Source: Desulfobaccales bacterium (lineage in GTDB: Bacteria; Desulfobacterota; Desulfobaccia; Desulfobaccales; 0-14-0-80-60-11). From it: a stretch of DNA of 64,000 nucleotides. Position numbers and translations under genes: made by a program. The stretch covers positions 1-64,000 of the forward strand of contig JBAZPO010000015.1 of assembly GCA_041648175.1 (NCBI GenBank), written 5' to 3'. Positions 42,933-51,563 of this stretch are shown here, piece after piece. Within the stretch, counting starts at the first letter, position 1; each line of letters begins with the position of its first letter. The notes below the pieces were generated by a model. That model did not search any database. It had not been told where the DNA came from and saw only the letters and a program-made list of their open reading frames with translations.

Positions 42933-43040
42933 AAGAATTGTCTCTTAACTTTTGGAATTCCCTGAAGGGACTGCGGCTAGGGTTTTGGGGGATTTTTTGT
43001 AAATGCAAGGGCCTTTTCCCTTAGCCCTCTCCCCAAAGCA

Positions 43041-44540
43041 TTATTTCTCCCCGCCCCGAATCCGATTAATAAGGTCCGAGACTGAGGTGGGCTCGGTGAT
43101 GGGGACCAAGGAGACCTGGCCGCCGTAGCCTGTGACGACTTCGCGGCCGGCGACCTGTTCTTCGGGGTAATTGCTGCCCTTGGTAAGGACATCGGGCTTG
43201 AGCGCTGCCAGGAGTTCCGGCAATTGGGCGCTGTCAAAGAGAGTGACGTAATCCACCGCGGTAAGAGCTGCCAGGATGCGGAGCCGCTGGGCCTCTCCGA
43301 TGACCGGCCGGCCCTCCCCTTTCACCTGCCGCACTGAGGCGTCCGAATCCACCGCCACCACCAAGATGTCTCCCAGACGCCGGGAAGCCTCCAGAAACTC
43401 GATATGGCCGCCGTGGAGCAGGTCGAAACAGCCGTTGGTAAATACCACTTTCTTGCCCTGGGCCTGGAGTTGGGACACCAGCAGGCGCAGTTCGGAGAGC
43501 GGCCTGATTTTCTCTTCCAGCCGGGTCCCACCCTGGCCCAACTCCTGAGCCAGTTCGGCCCGGAAGATGGGGGCGGTGCCCACCTTACCCACCACCACCC
43601 CGGCCGCGACGTTGGCCAGGGCGGCCGAAAGAATCGGGTCACCCCATTGGGCCAAACCCAGGGCCATGAGTGCGGCCACCGTGTCGCCGGCGCCGGAGAC
43701 GTCAAACACTTCCCGGGCCCGGGTGGGGATATGCAGCGCCGGTCCGCCGCCTGCAAACAGGAGCATGCCATCCGCCCCCAAGGTGATGAGCAGGTATTTC
43801 AGGGCGAGACCCTCGCGCAGCCGGGCCCCGGCGGTCACCAGGTCATCCCACGCGAATAGGGAAGCGCCCGCAGCCAGTTCCATTTCCTTGCGGTTGGGGG
43901 TGATCACCGTGGCCCCGGCATACAAGGAGAAGTCGGCGCCCTTGGGGTCAACCACCACCGGATAGCCTAGCCTGCGCCCTTGGGCAATGAGTTCCTGCAA
44001 GACCGGCGGGGTGAGCACCCCTTTGGCATAATCGGACAGGACCAGGGCGTGAAGCCCCGGCAGACGGGCGCTTAAAAACTCCCGGGCGGCCTGCTCGAAG
44101 GCTAAAGGGGCCGGAGTGCGGGTTTCCCGATCAATGCGCACTACTTGCTGGGAGGCGCCCAGGACCCTGGTTTTCCGGGAAGTGCGCCGCCCGGCGTCCG
44201 TAAACAGGCCCTCTACGCCCACCCCCAGCCGAAGCATCTCCTGCTTCAGCAAGCGGCCGGGATTGTCATCGCCCACCAGACCCAAGACCTCAACCTGGGC
44301 GCCCAGGGCCACCAGGTTGTTGACCACATTGCCGGCGCCACCCAGGGTGTGGGTTTCCCGCTCCACCTCCACCACCGCTACCGGAGCCTCGGGGGAGATG
44401 CGCTCCACTTTCCCCCAAAGATACTCATCCAGCATGAAGTCCCCGGCCACCAGCACCTTAAGGCTTGAAAAGCCTTCCAGGTCCACCTGGCGGAGACGCT
44501 CGGCTAGGATTTCGGACTTATGCTGCGATTCGGGAGGCAT
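43041..44540 (-). CDS. hldE: Bifunctional heptose-7-phosphate kinase / heptose-1-phosphate adenylyltransferase
   Basis: 499 residues, the usual HldE length. Residues ~1-335 are a PfkB/ribokinase-type kinase (FSSLKVLVAGDFMLDEYLWG, GGAGNVVNNLVALG, and the catalytic FDVSGAGDTVAAL). Residues ~355-499 are a nucleotidyltransferase (VVFTNGCFDLLHGGHIEFL with the HxGH-type motif, and a GSNYPEEQVAG loop). It makes ADP-heptose for the LPS inner core. GGAAGGAAC precedes the ATG. It ends a run of three envelope genes with ugd and lptD. Confidence 0.95.
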   Translation of the reverse strand: MPPESQHKSEILAERLRQVDLEGFSSLKVLVAGDFMLDEYLWGKVERISPEAPVAVVEVERETHTLGGAGNVVNNLVALGAQVEVLGLVGDDNPGRLLKQEMLRLGVGVEGLFTDAGRRTSRKTRVLGASQQVVRIDRETRTPAPLAFEQAAREFLSARLPGLHALVLSDYAKGVLTPPVLQELIAQGRRLGYPVVVDPKGADFSLYAGATVITPNRKEMELAAGASLFAWDDLVTAGARLREGLALKYLLITLGADGMLLFAGGGPALHIPTRAREVFDVSGAGDTVAALMALGLAQWGDPILSAALANVAAGVVVGKVGTAPIFRAELAQELGQGGTRLEEKIRPLSELRLLVSQLQAQGKKVVFTNGCFDLLHGGHIEFLEASRRLGDILVVAVDSDASVRQVKGEGRPVIGEAQRLRILAALTAVDYVTLFDSAQLPELLAALKPDVLTKGSNYPEEQVAGREVVTGYGGQVSLVPITEPTSVSDLINRIRGGEK

Positions 44541-44613
44541 GGCTCAGTTCCTTCCCACCCGCTCAGGTCAGGCGGCCGTCCCCGGCCGCCGCCATGAAAT
44601 ACGCCGGGTGAGA

Positions 44614-44638
44614 GGCGGGCGGGGACGCCCGCCCTACC
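44614..44638. repeat. 25-bp GC-rich palindromic repeat, second copy
   Basis: Exact reverse complement of 17209-17233, located between hldE and ugd. A nearby hairpin (GGCGGCCGTCCCCGGCCGCC at about 44571-44590) is of related composition. Confidence 0.6.
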
Positions 44639-44640
44639 GA

Positions 44641-45972
44641 CTACGATTCGACTTCTTGGCCGATATGGAAATATTTGAAACCCAAATTGGCCAATTTGAC
44701 CGGATTGTACAGGTTGCGGCCGTCAAAGATCACCGAGGCCTTCATCAAGGAGCGCATCCGCTCGAAATCGGGCTCCCGGAATTTAGACCATTCAGTGCAG
44801 ATAATCAGGGCGTCCGCGCCTTCAAGGGCCTCGTAGGTAGAGGACGCATAGGACACATCCTTGTTGTCCCCCAAGTATTGCCGGGTGGCGGCCATGGCTT
44901 CCGGGTCGTAAGCCTGAACTCGGGCGCCCGCTTCCAACAGACGGGCCATGATCGTCAGCGCCGGGGCCTCTCGAATGTCGTCCGTCTGAGGCTTGAAGGA
45001 CAGCCCCCAGATGGCGAAAACTTTTCCTTTGAGATCCTCTCTAAAGTGGGTGCGAATGACGTCCACAAAGATCCGCCGTTGATCCTGGTTGATATCCTCC
45101 GCGGCCTCTAACAGCCGCGGGGTATAATCATAGGCCCGGGCCGTATGGATCAAGGCCTGCATATCCTTGGGAAAACAAGAACCGCCGTATCCCAGTCCGG
45201 GAAAAAGAAAGAGGGCGCCGATGCGGGGGTCAGACCCAATCCCCTGCCTTACCTTGGCGATATTGGCGCCGGTGCGGCTGCAGATATTGGCCAACTCATT
45301 GATAAAGGAAATTTTGGTGGCCAGGAAGGCGTTGGCGGCGTACTTGGTAAGCTCGGCGCTCACCACATCCATGATGATGATGGGCCGGTTGGTACGCGTA
45401 AACGAAGCGTACAACTCTTTCATTAACTCAGCCACCCGCACCTCGTCGCATCCCACCACGACCCGGTCCGGCTTCATGCAATCATCAATCGCAGTGCCTT
45501 CCTTGAGGAACTCCGGGTTGGAAACCACGTCGAATTCAAAGACTTCGCCTCTGGCCTGCAATTCTGCCTGGATGACCTGGCGTACCTGACGGGCCGTGCC
45601 AACGGGCACCGTGGATTTGTCCACGATCACCTTGTAGCCGTTCATATGGCGGCCGATCTCTTTGGCTACCTGGAGCACCATGGACAGGTCGGCGGAGCCG
45701 TCTTTGTCCTGGGGTGTCCCCACCGCAATGAAACAGACCAGGCTTTTTTGAATCGCCGGCCCTAACTCGGTCGTGAAAAACAAACGGTGTTCCTGATAAT
45801 TACGCTTGACGTAAGCCTCCAGACCCGGCTCATAGATGGGAATGCGGCCCTGTTCCAAGGCTTCAATCTTGGCTGCATCCGTATCCACACAGATAACTTC
45901 ATTGCCCATTTCGGCAAAGCAGGCTCCGGTCACCAGACCCACATAGCCTGTGCCGATTATTGCCAGTTTCAT
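44641..45972 (-). CDS. ugd: UDP-glucose 6-dehydrogenase
   Basis: 443 residues. N-terminal Rossmann NAD motif (IIGTGYVGLVTGACFAEMGN), the central helical region, catalytic Cys in LGYGGSCFPKD, and the C-terminal UDP-binding domain (IWGLSFKPQTDDIREAPAL). It oxidises UDP-glucose to UDP-glucuronate for capsule, LPS or exopolysaccharide. AGGAGGTTATTAATTC precedes the ATG. It lies between lptD and hldE, which fits surface polysaccharide synthesis. Confidence 0.93.
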   Translation of the reverse strand: MKLAIIGTGYVGLVTGACFAEMGNEVICVDTDAAKIEALEQGRIPIYEPGLEAYVKRNYQEHRLFFTTELGPAIQKSLVCFIAVGTPQDKDGSADLSMVLQVAKEIGRHMNGYKVIVDKSTVPVGTARQVRQVIQAELQARGEVFEFDVVSNPEFLKEGTAIDDCMKPDRVVVGCDEVRVAELMKELYASFTRTNRPIIIMDVVSAELTKYAANAFLATKISFINELANICSRTGANIAKVRQGIGSDPRIGALFLFPGLGYGGSCFPKDMQALIHTARAYDYTPRLLEAAEDINQDQRRIFVDVIRTHFREDLKGKVFAIWGLSFKPQTDDIREAPALTIMARLLEAGARVQAYDPEAMAATRQYLGDNKDVSYASSTYEALEGADALIICTEWSKFREPDFERMRSLMKASVIFDGRNLYNPVKLANLGFKYFHIGQEVES

Positions 45973-46011
45973 GAATTAATAACCTCCTCGATGGTGTGCT
46001 TCTGGTTCGGC

Positions 46012-48279
46012 TTAAAACAGATCAGGACCTTCCTGGTTCTTACTTTCATTGGGGAACCGCACCGGCGAGCGCTTCATCTTCTCTCCCAACCCCGGAATGA
46101 ATACGGTGAAACCAATCCTCTGATCATTCGGCCGGTCGGTGTACGACAGGACTACCCCCCAACACTGGCGTTGCAAGACCACGCCATAGCGTTTCTCCAG
46201 TTGGTTGTTGGTCGCAAAGGTGTGACCATACGTGAGCCAGGTTTTCACAGAACTGAGCAGGTTGAGATAGGTCTCGACATTGATTTGTTTGGCGAAGTTC
46301 CTGACAAAAATATAATTAGCGCTCACATAATTCTGACTCTTCTGGTCCAAAAAGGTTACCTTGAAATCCGCCCGGTCAAAGCTTTTTTCGTATGGATTGA
46401 GGCCTATATTGCTCCCCAAGGCGACTTGTTGCACGGGGTAGAACTGCATTTCCCCCCAAAAGTCGGAAAAGCGCTGGTGAAATACGGGATTACCGTCCAA
46501 GCCCATGCCGGTCCTGTCAAAAAAGGCGCTCTGGCTCAGACGGAGCCAGAACGTATCCCGCACCATGGCCTGACCTTGCTGGTTCTGACTGCGCCACAGG
46601 AAGTTGTTGGTAATCCCATAAGTTAAAGCGTTGACCCCGCCGATGGGATCTTCCCCATCCCGGATCGGCAAGTTGCGGTCGGCCTGGGCCAGCCAGCCCT
46701 GGTCAAACGGATCGAAGTCGGGATAGCGCTTGGGGTTATACCTGGGGATATTCCAATAAGTCACATCGGGACGCAGAATATGTCTGAAAAAATGGCTAGA
46801 CCCTTCGCCCCGGCCATAATCCTTATCCCAGGCCCCGGACAGAGCCACTTTGGAATCGTATAAATTGCGTGGGATGTATTGCTCCGGCGGGCCATCGGGA
46901 ACGCTGTGATCCACCCGAAACAGAGTCTCCCGGAACCCCACCCGGGAACTGAACGATATACCCGGCAACGGTTGACCCTGCAGCCAGAGCTGAGGATGCA
47001 CCTCCGTTCGGTCCCCGGTCATGCCATGGTTCTGATAAAAGTAATTATACGTGGAGTTCAGGCCAAAATAAAGCGGCAGACCGCCCAGGCGCAGCGGCAC
47101 TGAATTGAACGACACTCCCGGCACCCGGTTGAACAGGTTGGGGTCGTTGTTGACCAGTTTCTCATAGTACTGGGTATAGAGGGTGAAATTGGCCACAGAG
47201 AAGTTGCGGGCCAGCAAGAAGCTGGAAACCCGGGTATTTACCTCCTGTTGCTCCAGATCCCGGCCAAACTCCATGAGCAAGTCCCGGGAATAGCGGTTTA
47301 GGCCCATATAGCCGAAATTGAAGTCGGCGAGGTAATTGGAATCGCTTACCCGGTCCAGGGTCCCCCTGGCCTCCCATTCTCCTATGGGCTGGTTGACCAT
47401 GCCCGAAGCCCAGTAACGCCGGTTGGTGGTGCCGTTTTCATTGTAGGGCGCATAGCTGTCATTAATATAGAAGAACCGGAAATTGGCCGCGGCCTCGTTA
47501 TGTCCCCGGCTGCGGAATTCCGCTCCCTGCATGTACCCCCGGTTCGAGAGCACGGTCTGGTAAAGCATGACGTCAGCGTAGTTGTTGATGGCCCAATAAA
47601 AGGGGGCTTCCACCACCGAACCGCCCGCCCGGTGCTGCCCAAAGGAAGGAATCAAGAAGCCGCTTTGCCGGCTCGTCATCACGGGCAGGACGGCCACCGG
47701 CAAGTAGAGCACCGGAATCCCGGCCAGGCGCATCAAGCCGTTCCGGCCCGCAGCATACCCCTCCAGGACCACGGAGAGTTTGCTCGCCGAAAAGCTCCAC
47801 ACGGGTTGGTCGGCATCGCAGGTGGTGACCTTAGCCTCCTCCGCGTAATAGGTATTTTCGCCGGTCTTGCGCATCAGGGGGCTATCCACATGAAAGTGGT
47901 TCTTGGCCAGAAAGAGGCGCGCCCCCTGCATTTCGCCACAACGCGTCGCCAGGTTGAACTGGCCCTCCTGGCCAGTAAAGATATCTTCTCCCAGGACCAG
48001 GACCACATTGCCCTTGACCCGGGCGATTTTCGTGGTCTCATTGACCTCCACCTGTTCCGCGTTTATCCGCCGGTCGCCCTGGCGGATCTCGACGCGGCCT
48101 TCAGCGGTATAGATATGGTTGGCGGCATCGTAGGTAAGTTTTTCGGCGCGGATGCTCCATGGCCCTCCCTGGAAGCGTTCCTGCTTAAACATCTCCATCT
48201 CCATGACCGCACCGGCGCTCCCCGCGCTGAGCAGGAAGATCAACAATCCAAAGGCCAGGATCCGAATCCGATATCGCAT
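46012..48279 (-). CDS. lptD: LPS-assembly protein LptD
   Basis: 755 residues. Signal peptide (ILAFGLLIFLLSAGSAGA), an OstA/LptA-like N-terminal domain (WSIRAEKLTYDAANHIYTAEG, DIFTGQEGQFNLATRCGEMQG), then a large outer-membrane barrel (~200-740) with the LptD-type segments GIPVLYLPVAVLPVMTSRQSG and FLIPSFGQHRAGGSVVEAPFYW. It inserts LPS into the outer leaflet together with LptE. GGGAGTTAGCGGTA precedes the ATG. The presence of LptD shows a diderm LPS-bearing cell. It opens the lptD-ugd-hldE run. Confidence 0.92.
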   Translation of the reverse strand: MRYRIRILAFGLLIFLLSAGSAGAVMEMEMFKQERFQGGPWSIRAEKLTYDAANHIYTAEGRVEIRQGDRRINAEQVEVNETTKIARVKGNVVLVLGEDIFTGQEGQFNLATRCGEMQGARLFLAKNHFHVDSPLMRKTGENTYYAEEAKVTTCDADQPVWSFSASKLSVVLEGYAAGRNGLMRLAGIPVLYLPVAVLPVMTSRQSGFLIPSFGQHRAGGSVVEAPFYWAINNYADVMLYQTVLSNRGYMQGAEFRSRGHNEAAANFRFFYINDSYAPYNENGTTNRRYWASGMVNQPIGEWEARGTLDRVSDSNYLADFNFGYMGLNRYSRDLLMEFGRDLEQQEVNTRVSSFLLARNFSVANFTLYTQYYEKLVNNDPNLFNRVPGVSFNSVPLRLGGLPLYFGLNSTYNYFYQNHGMTGDRTEVHPQLWLQGQPLPGISFSSRVGFRETLFRVDHSVPDGPPEQYIPRNLYDSKVALSGAWDKDYGRGEGSSHFFRHILRPDVTYWNIPRYNPKRYPDFDPFDQGWLAQADRNLPIRDGEDPIGGVNALTYGITNNFLWRSQNQQGQAMVRDTFWLRLSQSAFFDRTGMGLDGNPVFHQRFSDFWGEMQFYPVQQVALGSNIGLNPYEKSFDRADFKVTFLDQKSQNYVSANYIFVRNFAKQINVETYLNLLSSVKTWLTYGHTFATNNQLEKRYGVVLQRQCWGVVLSYTDRPNDQRIGFTVFIPGLGEKMKRSPVRFPNESKNQEGPDLF

Positions 48280-48714
48280 TACCGCTAACTCCCAGGGGTC
48301 TCTTCCAAAATTTTTGCATCATACCACAGGCCATCCCCTCTTTCAAGGAAGCCACAGCTTTCCAGTTCAAACTGCACCAGTCTTTTTGCCCCAAAAAACC
48401 TCTTATCCCTCAAGCGTCAAAGGCTAATGATAACCATTCAGGAAGTGTTGATTTTTATGGAGCCGGCTATATTTTGGGATCGGGGGGCCCGGGGTAATTT
48501 CAGGTTAGGGGAAGATTTTTAACCCGGCGGTCAACCCTTGCGCCTAAAGATAAGTTGGCATATTATAGCCATAACGCCCGGATTGACGTTGCCATTGGGG
48601 AGTTCAGCGCCCGTCGTGTCCAAAGGCCACGGCATTGCCGGCAAAAGAGTTCCGGCCTTTTGCGCATATGGCCGATATACTAATGAAACGGCAGCGTCCT
48701 CCAAATGTCCCAGA
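48280..48714. other. Intergenic region between lptD and tRNA-Arg
   Basis: No gene is seen on either strand. It presumably contains both the lptD promoter (minus) and the tRNA promoter (plus). A possible -10 (TATAAT-like GCATATTATAGCC region at 48557-48570) is in the right zone but is far from the tRNA. Confidence 0.4.
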
Positions 48715-48793
48715 GCCCCCGTAGCTCAGTTATGGATAGAGCAATGGATTCCTAATCCATGTGCCGCTGGTTCGAGTCCAGTCGGGGGCACCA
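48715..48793 (+). tRNA. tRNA-Arg (anticodon CCU)
   Basis: Full cloverleaf: acceptor GCCCCCG / CGGGGGC, D-arm GCTC..GAGC, anticodon stem ATGGA/TCCAT with loop TTCCTAA (anticodon CCT), five-base variable loop, T-arm GCTGG TTCGAGT CCAGT with a G-T pair, discriminator A, and encoded CCA. It reads AGG codons. A terminator follows. Confidence 0.95.
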
Positions 48794-48810
48794 AAAATAG
48801 GCAATAAGTA

Positions 48811-48845
48811 AAAGAGGTTATCCATTTCCGGTTAACCTCTTTTTG
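48811..48845 (+). terminator. Rho-independent terminator after tRNA-Arg
   Basis: Stem AAAGAGGTTA(TCC) / GGTTAACCTCTTT with a short loop and a T-run, 18 bases past the tRNA CCA end. Confidence 0.8.
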
Positions 48846-49050
48846 CTTTCACACTGGCCAGGGATAACCCAGGGTGCGAAAAATTACCTCTCGTGGTTCT
48901 CGGCAATCGTCTGTCCTCTAGCTCCGATGGTTGAAAATTAACTAAAGATATAAGCCTTTTTAAGAACAGAGGCTGGAAAAAAAAACGGTAAGTATTATTA
49001 TAACGAAGAAGTGAAGAAACCTTTTTCGCCATTTCAGAGAGGGAGAGACG

Positions 49051-51045
49051 ATGCAGTCCAAGAGCCCGGAAGAATTGCACCCGCCATGCGCTGCAGCATG
49101 CCCGGTAGGCACTGATGCCAGGCGCTATGTCGGCCTGATCTTCCAAGGCCGTTATGAAGAAGCTATGGAAGTGATCAAGGCTAACAATGTGATTGCTTCC
49201 GTCTGTGCTTATATATGTGCCCATCCATGCGAAGATGCCTGCCGGCGGCAATATGTGGAGGGTCCCCTGGCTATTCGCGCTTTAAAGCGCTTTGTCATGG
49301 ACCATACCCGGGAATACCGGCGGAGCCGGTACAAGCGAGCCTCCCTGACCCGGCCCCAGCGCGTGGCCATTGTCGGCAGCGGCCCGGCCGGCCTGGCGGC
49401 CGCACGGGATTTGCTGCACCAGGGTTATCCCGTGACGCTGTTCGAACGGGAATCAGAGCCCGGGGGCATGCCCATGCAGGTGGTGCCCAAGTTTCGCCTC
49501 CCCAAAGCTGTGGTGTGGGAAGACCTGAAAGAATTGGAGGCCCTGGGAGCAGAGTTCCGCACCGGCCAGACCTGGGGGCAGGATTTTTCCCTCCAGGACT
49601 TAAAAGAACAGGGCTATGACGCCATTATGCTGGCCATCGGCTTGCAGAAGGGCCGAAGTCTGCCGGTTCCCGGGATGCACGCCGACGGGGTGCATCTGGC
49701 CCTTCCCTTTTTGCGCCAGGTGGCCCAGGGGCAAAAGCCGCCTCTGGGCCAGAAAGTGTTGGTTGTGGGGTGCGGCAACGTGGCCATGGATGCCGCCCGG
49801 GCCGTAAAACGGCTGGGGGCTCCGGAAGTGTTGATGATCTGCCTGGAAGCTCCCGGCCAGCTCTTTGCCTCGCCGGTGGAAACCGAGCGCACCAAGGACG
49901 AAGTGATCGACCTCATTTATCAATGGGCCCCCAAAGTGGTGCAGGCCGAGGGGGGACGGGTGCAGGGCATTGAATTGATGGCCTGTACGTCGCTTTTCGA
50001 TGACCTGGGCCGGTTTGCCCCCACCTACGATGAGACTCGGACCCAGCGCCTGGAAGCCGATACGGTGATCTTTGCCATCGGGCAGGAGGCCGAACTGGAC
50101 GCGGCGCTGCAAGAAGGGCTGGAATTGGCGGGACCAGGGTTGCGGGTGGATCGGCAGACCATGGCCACCTCGCTCCCCGGGGTTTTTGGGGCTGGGATAT
50201 TTCTCGCAGGGGAAATCTTTACCGGGCCTACTCTGGCCGTGGCGGCCGCGGCCAGCGGCCGGAAGGCTGCCGGGGCCATCGACCATTTTCTCCGCAGCGG
50301 CCGGTACATCACCGTGTCGGAAGACTGTCCCCGGCCGAACCCGAGGTTGCCGAAGGAGCAGGCCTCCAGGATCTGCCGTGTCCCCACGCGCCCTCTCAAA
50401 GAGCGCCCGGTGGCGGACCGCCTCAAGGATTTTGACAGCGCCGAACTGGTCTATGAGGAACAAGATGCTCTGATCGAGGCCCGGCGCTGCCTGCACTGCG
50501 GCCGGGGGGCAGAGGTGATTGGCCACAAGTGTATCCGTTGCCTCACCTGCGTGCGATGTTGCCCCTTTTTGGTCCCGCATATGGAAAGTCAGGCGGTATT
50601 TCCCGAGGAAACCTGCATTGCCTGTGGCTTCTGCGCATCCCAGTGCCCGGCCTACGCCATCAATATCCGGCGCCTAGAGCCGCCGGCCATGCGCCAGCGA
50701 GTTGCGCACGTCTTGATCAATGGTCCCCGGGAGATAACCTACGCCTGTATGCGTGGCCTGACCAGCCGGGAGCAACTCAAGGCTCCGGACACGGTGTGGT
50801 GGGACTGCCTGAAGCTGCTTCAGCAGGAGGACCTCCTGGCTCCTTTTGAATTTGGAGCTACCGGTCTGGTCTTGCGCGAATGCAAGGAAGATTGCCGCCT
50901 GCAGACGGCCGCCTCCTGGCTCCAGCGGCTGGTCAGCCGCACCAATGAGATGCTGGTAACCGTGGGGCTCGGGGAGGGGGTACGTTTTGCCCCGGAGATC
51001 GACGCATCCGAAGGACCGGCCAAGGACCCAAAGGAAGGCTCGTGA
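49051..51045 (+). CDS. Iron-sulfur flavoprotein oxidoreductase, GltD/DsrL-like
   Basis: 664 residues. N-terminal cysteine-rich Fe-S domain (PPCAAACPVG, VCAYICAHPCEDACRR), FAD-binding VAIVGSGPAGLAAARDLLHQG, NAD(P)-binding VLVVGCGNVAMDAARAVKRLG, then a CLHCGRG loop and two [4Fe-4S] ferredoxin motifs (CIRCLTCVRCCPF and CIACGFCASQCPA), and a ~110-residue C-terminal extension. Domain order and length match DsrL, the NAD(P)H:acceptor oxidoreductase linked to dissimilatory sulfite reductase, and also other GltD-type enzymes. It moves electrons between NAD(P)H and an Fe-S partner. A tusA-like gene lies 255 bases downstream, which favours a sulfur role. GAGAGGGAGAG precedes the ATG. Confidence 0.85.
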   Translation: MQSKSPEELHPPCAAACPVGTDARRYVGLIFQGRYEEAMEVIKANNVIASVCAYICAHPCEDACRRQYVEGPLAIRALKRFVMDHTREYRRSRYKRASLTRPQRVAIVGSGPAGLAAARDLLHQGYPVTLFERESEPGGMPMQVVPKFRLPKAVVWEDLKELEALGAEFRTGQTWGQDFSLQDLKEQGYDAIMLAIGLQKGRSLPVPGMHADGVHLALPFLRQVAQGQKPPLGQKVLVVGCGNVAMDAARAVKRLGAPEVLMICLEAPGQLFASPVETERTKDEVIDLIYQWAPKVVQAEGGRVQGIELMACTSLFDDLGRFAPTYDETRTQRLEADTVIFAIGQEAELDAALQEGLELAGPGLRVDRQTMATSLPGVFGAGIFLAGEIFTGPTLAVAAAASGRKAAGAIDHFLRSGRYITVSEDCPRPNPRLPKEQASRICRVPTRPLKERPVADRLKDFDSAELVYEEQDALIEARRCLHCGRGAEVIGHKCIRCLTCVRCCPFLVPHMESQAVFPEETCIACGFCASQCPAYAINIRRLEPPAMRQRVAHVLINGPREITYACMRGLTSREQLKAPDTVWWDCLKLLQQEDLLAPFEFGATGLVLRECKEDCRLQTAASWLQRLVSRTNEMLVTVGLGEGVRFAPEIDASEGPAKDPKEGS

Positions 51046-51099
51046 TAGAGATCATATTTATCCATAACATAGCTTCATAAAATACTTTGACATGTTTGT

Positions 51100-51145
51100 C
51101 TCTGCGTCTCTGCGGTTAATTAATTTTCACCGCAGAGACGCAGAG
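51100..51145. repeat. CTCTGCGTCTCTGCGG palindromic repeat
   Basis: Perfect 16-base inverted arms (51100-51115 and 51130-51145) with a 14-base AT-rich loop. A diverged copy lies at 36726-36790. It could also act as a transcription terminator for the flavoprotein gene, though no T-run follows. Confidence 0.65.
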
Positions 51146-51216
51146 GACGCGGAGAACGCCCAAGACAGCCCGCCATAATTTTTTCGGTTCACCTCTTAAA
51201 TTTTTTGTCCCTCCTC

Positions 51217-51244
51217 TTGACTTCATATAATTGCAGGTTATAAT
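51217..51244 (+). promoter_or_regulatory. Sigma-70-type promoter of the sulfur/Fe-S operon
   Basis: TTGACT at 51217-51222, 16-base spacer, TATAAT at 51239-51244. It lies 56 bases before the tusA-like ATG. The -10 overlaps the left arm of the inverted repeat at 51240-51268, so a bound regulator would block it. Confidence 0.7.
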
Positions 51245-51268
51245 TTATACAAAATTGATATAGATTAT
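51240..51268. promoter_or_regulatory. Candidate Rrf2 operator (inverted repeat)
   Basis: ATAATTTATA - 9 bases - TATAGATTAT, nine of ten positions symmetric. It covers the -10 box and the start of transcription of the operon that encodes an Rrf2 regulator, which suggests autoregulation. It does not closely match the Escherichia coli IscR site. Confidence 0.4.
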
Positions 51269-51299
51269 GTTGGTACGGTATTTACTCTGGAGGAAGGTC

Positions 51300-51554
51300 A
51301 TGAAATTTATGGATCATTGCCCGGCCGATGCCACGGCTGATTTAGTCTATCGCGCTTGTCCCATGCACCTTCTGGAGCCGATGGAATTAATGAAAGACCT
51401 GAAGCAGGGTCAGGTGTTGGAAATTTTGACCGACTATGACGGCGCCCTGGAAGACATCCCGGCTTGGTGCGCCAAAAACGGGCAAGAGTTTATGGGCATC
51501 TGCGAAGATGCCTGCGACGATTGCTATAAGCTCTACATTAAGAAGCTATCCTGA
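51300..51554 (+). CDS. TusA-like sulfurtransferase
   Basis: 84 residues from ATG 51300, preceded by GGAGGAAGG. It has the TusA-type layout: a strand with the active-site Cys in RACPMHLLEPMELMKDLKQG (usual C-P-x-P is C-P-M-H here), VLEILTDYDGALEDIPAWCAKNGQEF, and a cysteine-rich tail EDACDDCYKLYIKKL. TusA proteins carry persulfide between desulfurases and acceptors. It is the first gene of a tight operon with a desulfurase-like gene (9-base gap), an Rrf2 gene and iscU. The extra C-terminal Cys pair is not usual for TusA. Confidence 0.78.
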   Translation: MKFMDHCPADATADLVYRACPMHLLEPMELMKDLKQGQVLEILTDYDGALEDIPAWCAKNGQEFMGICEDACDDCYKLYIKKLS

Positions 51555-51563
51555 GGATGCGCC

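Noticed and set aside
48185..48427. Short plus- and minus-strand frames upstream of lptD
   Set aside because: No ribosome sites or recognisable sequence; they overlap the lptD signal-peptide region or its promoter.
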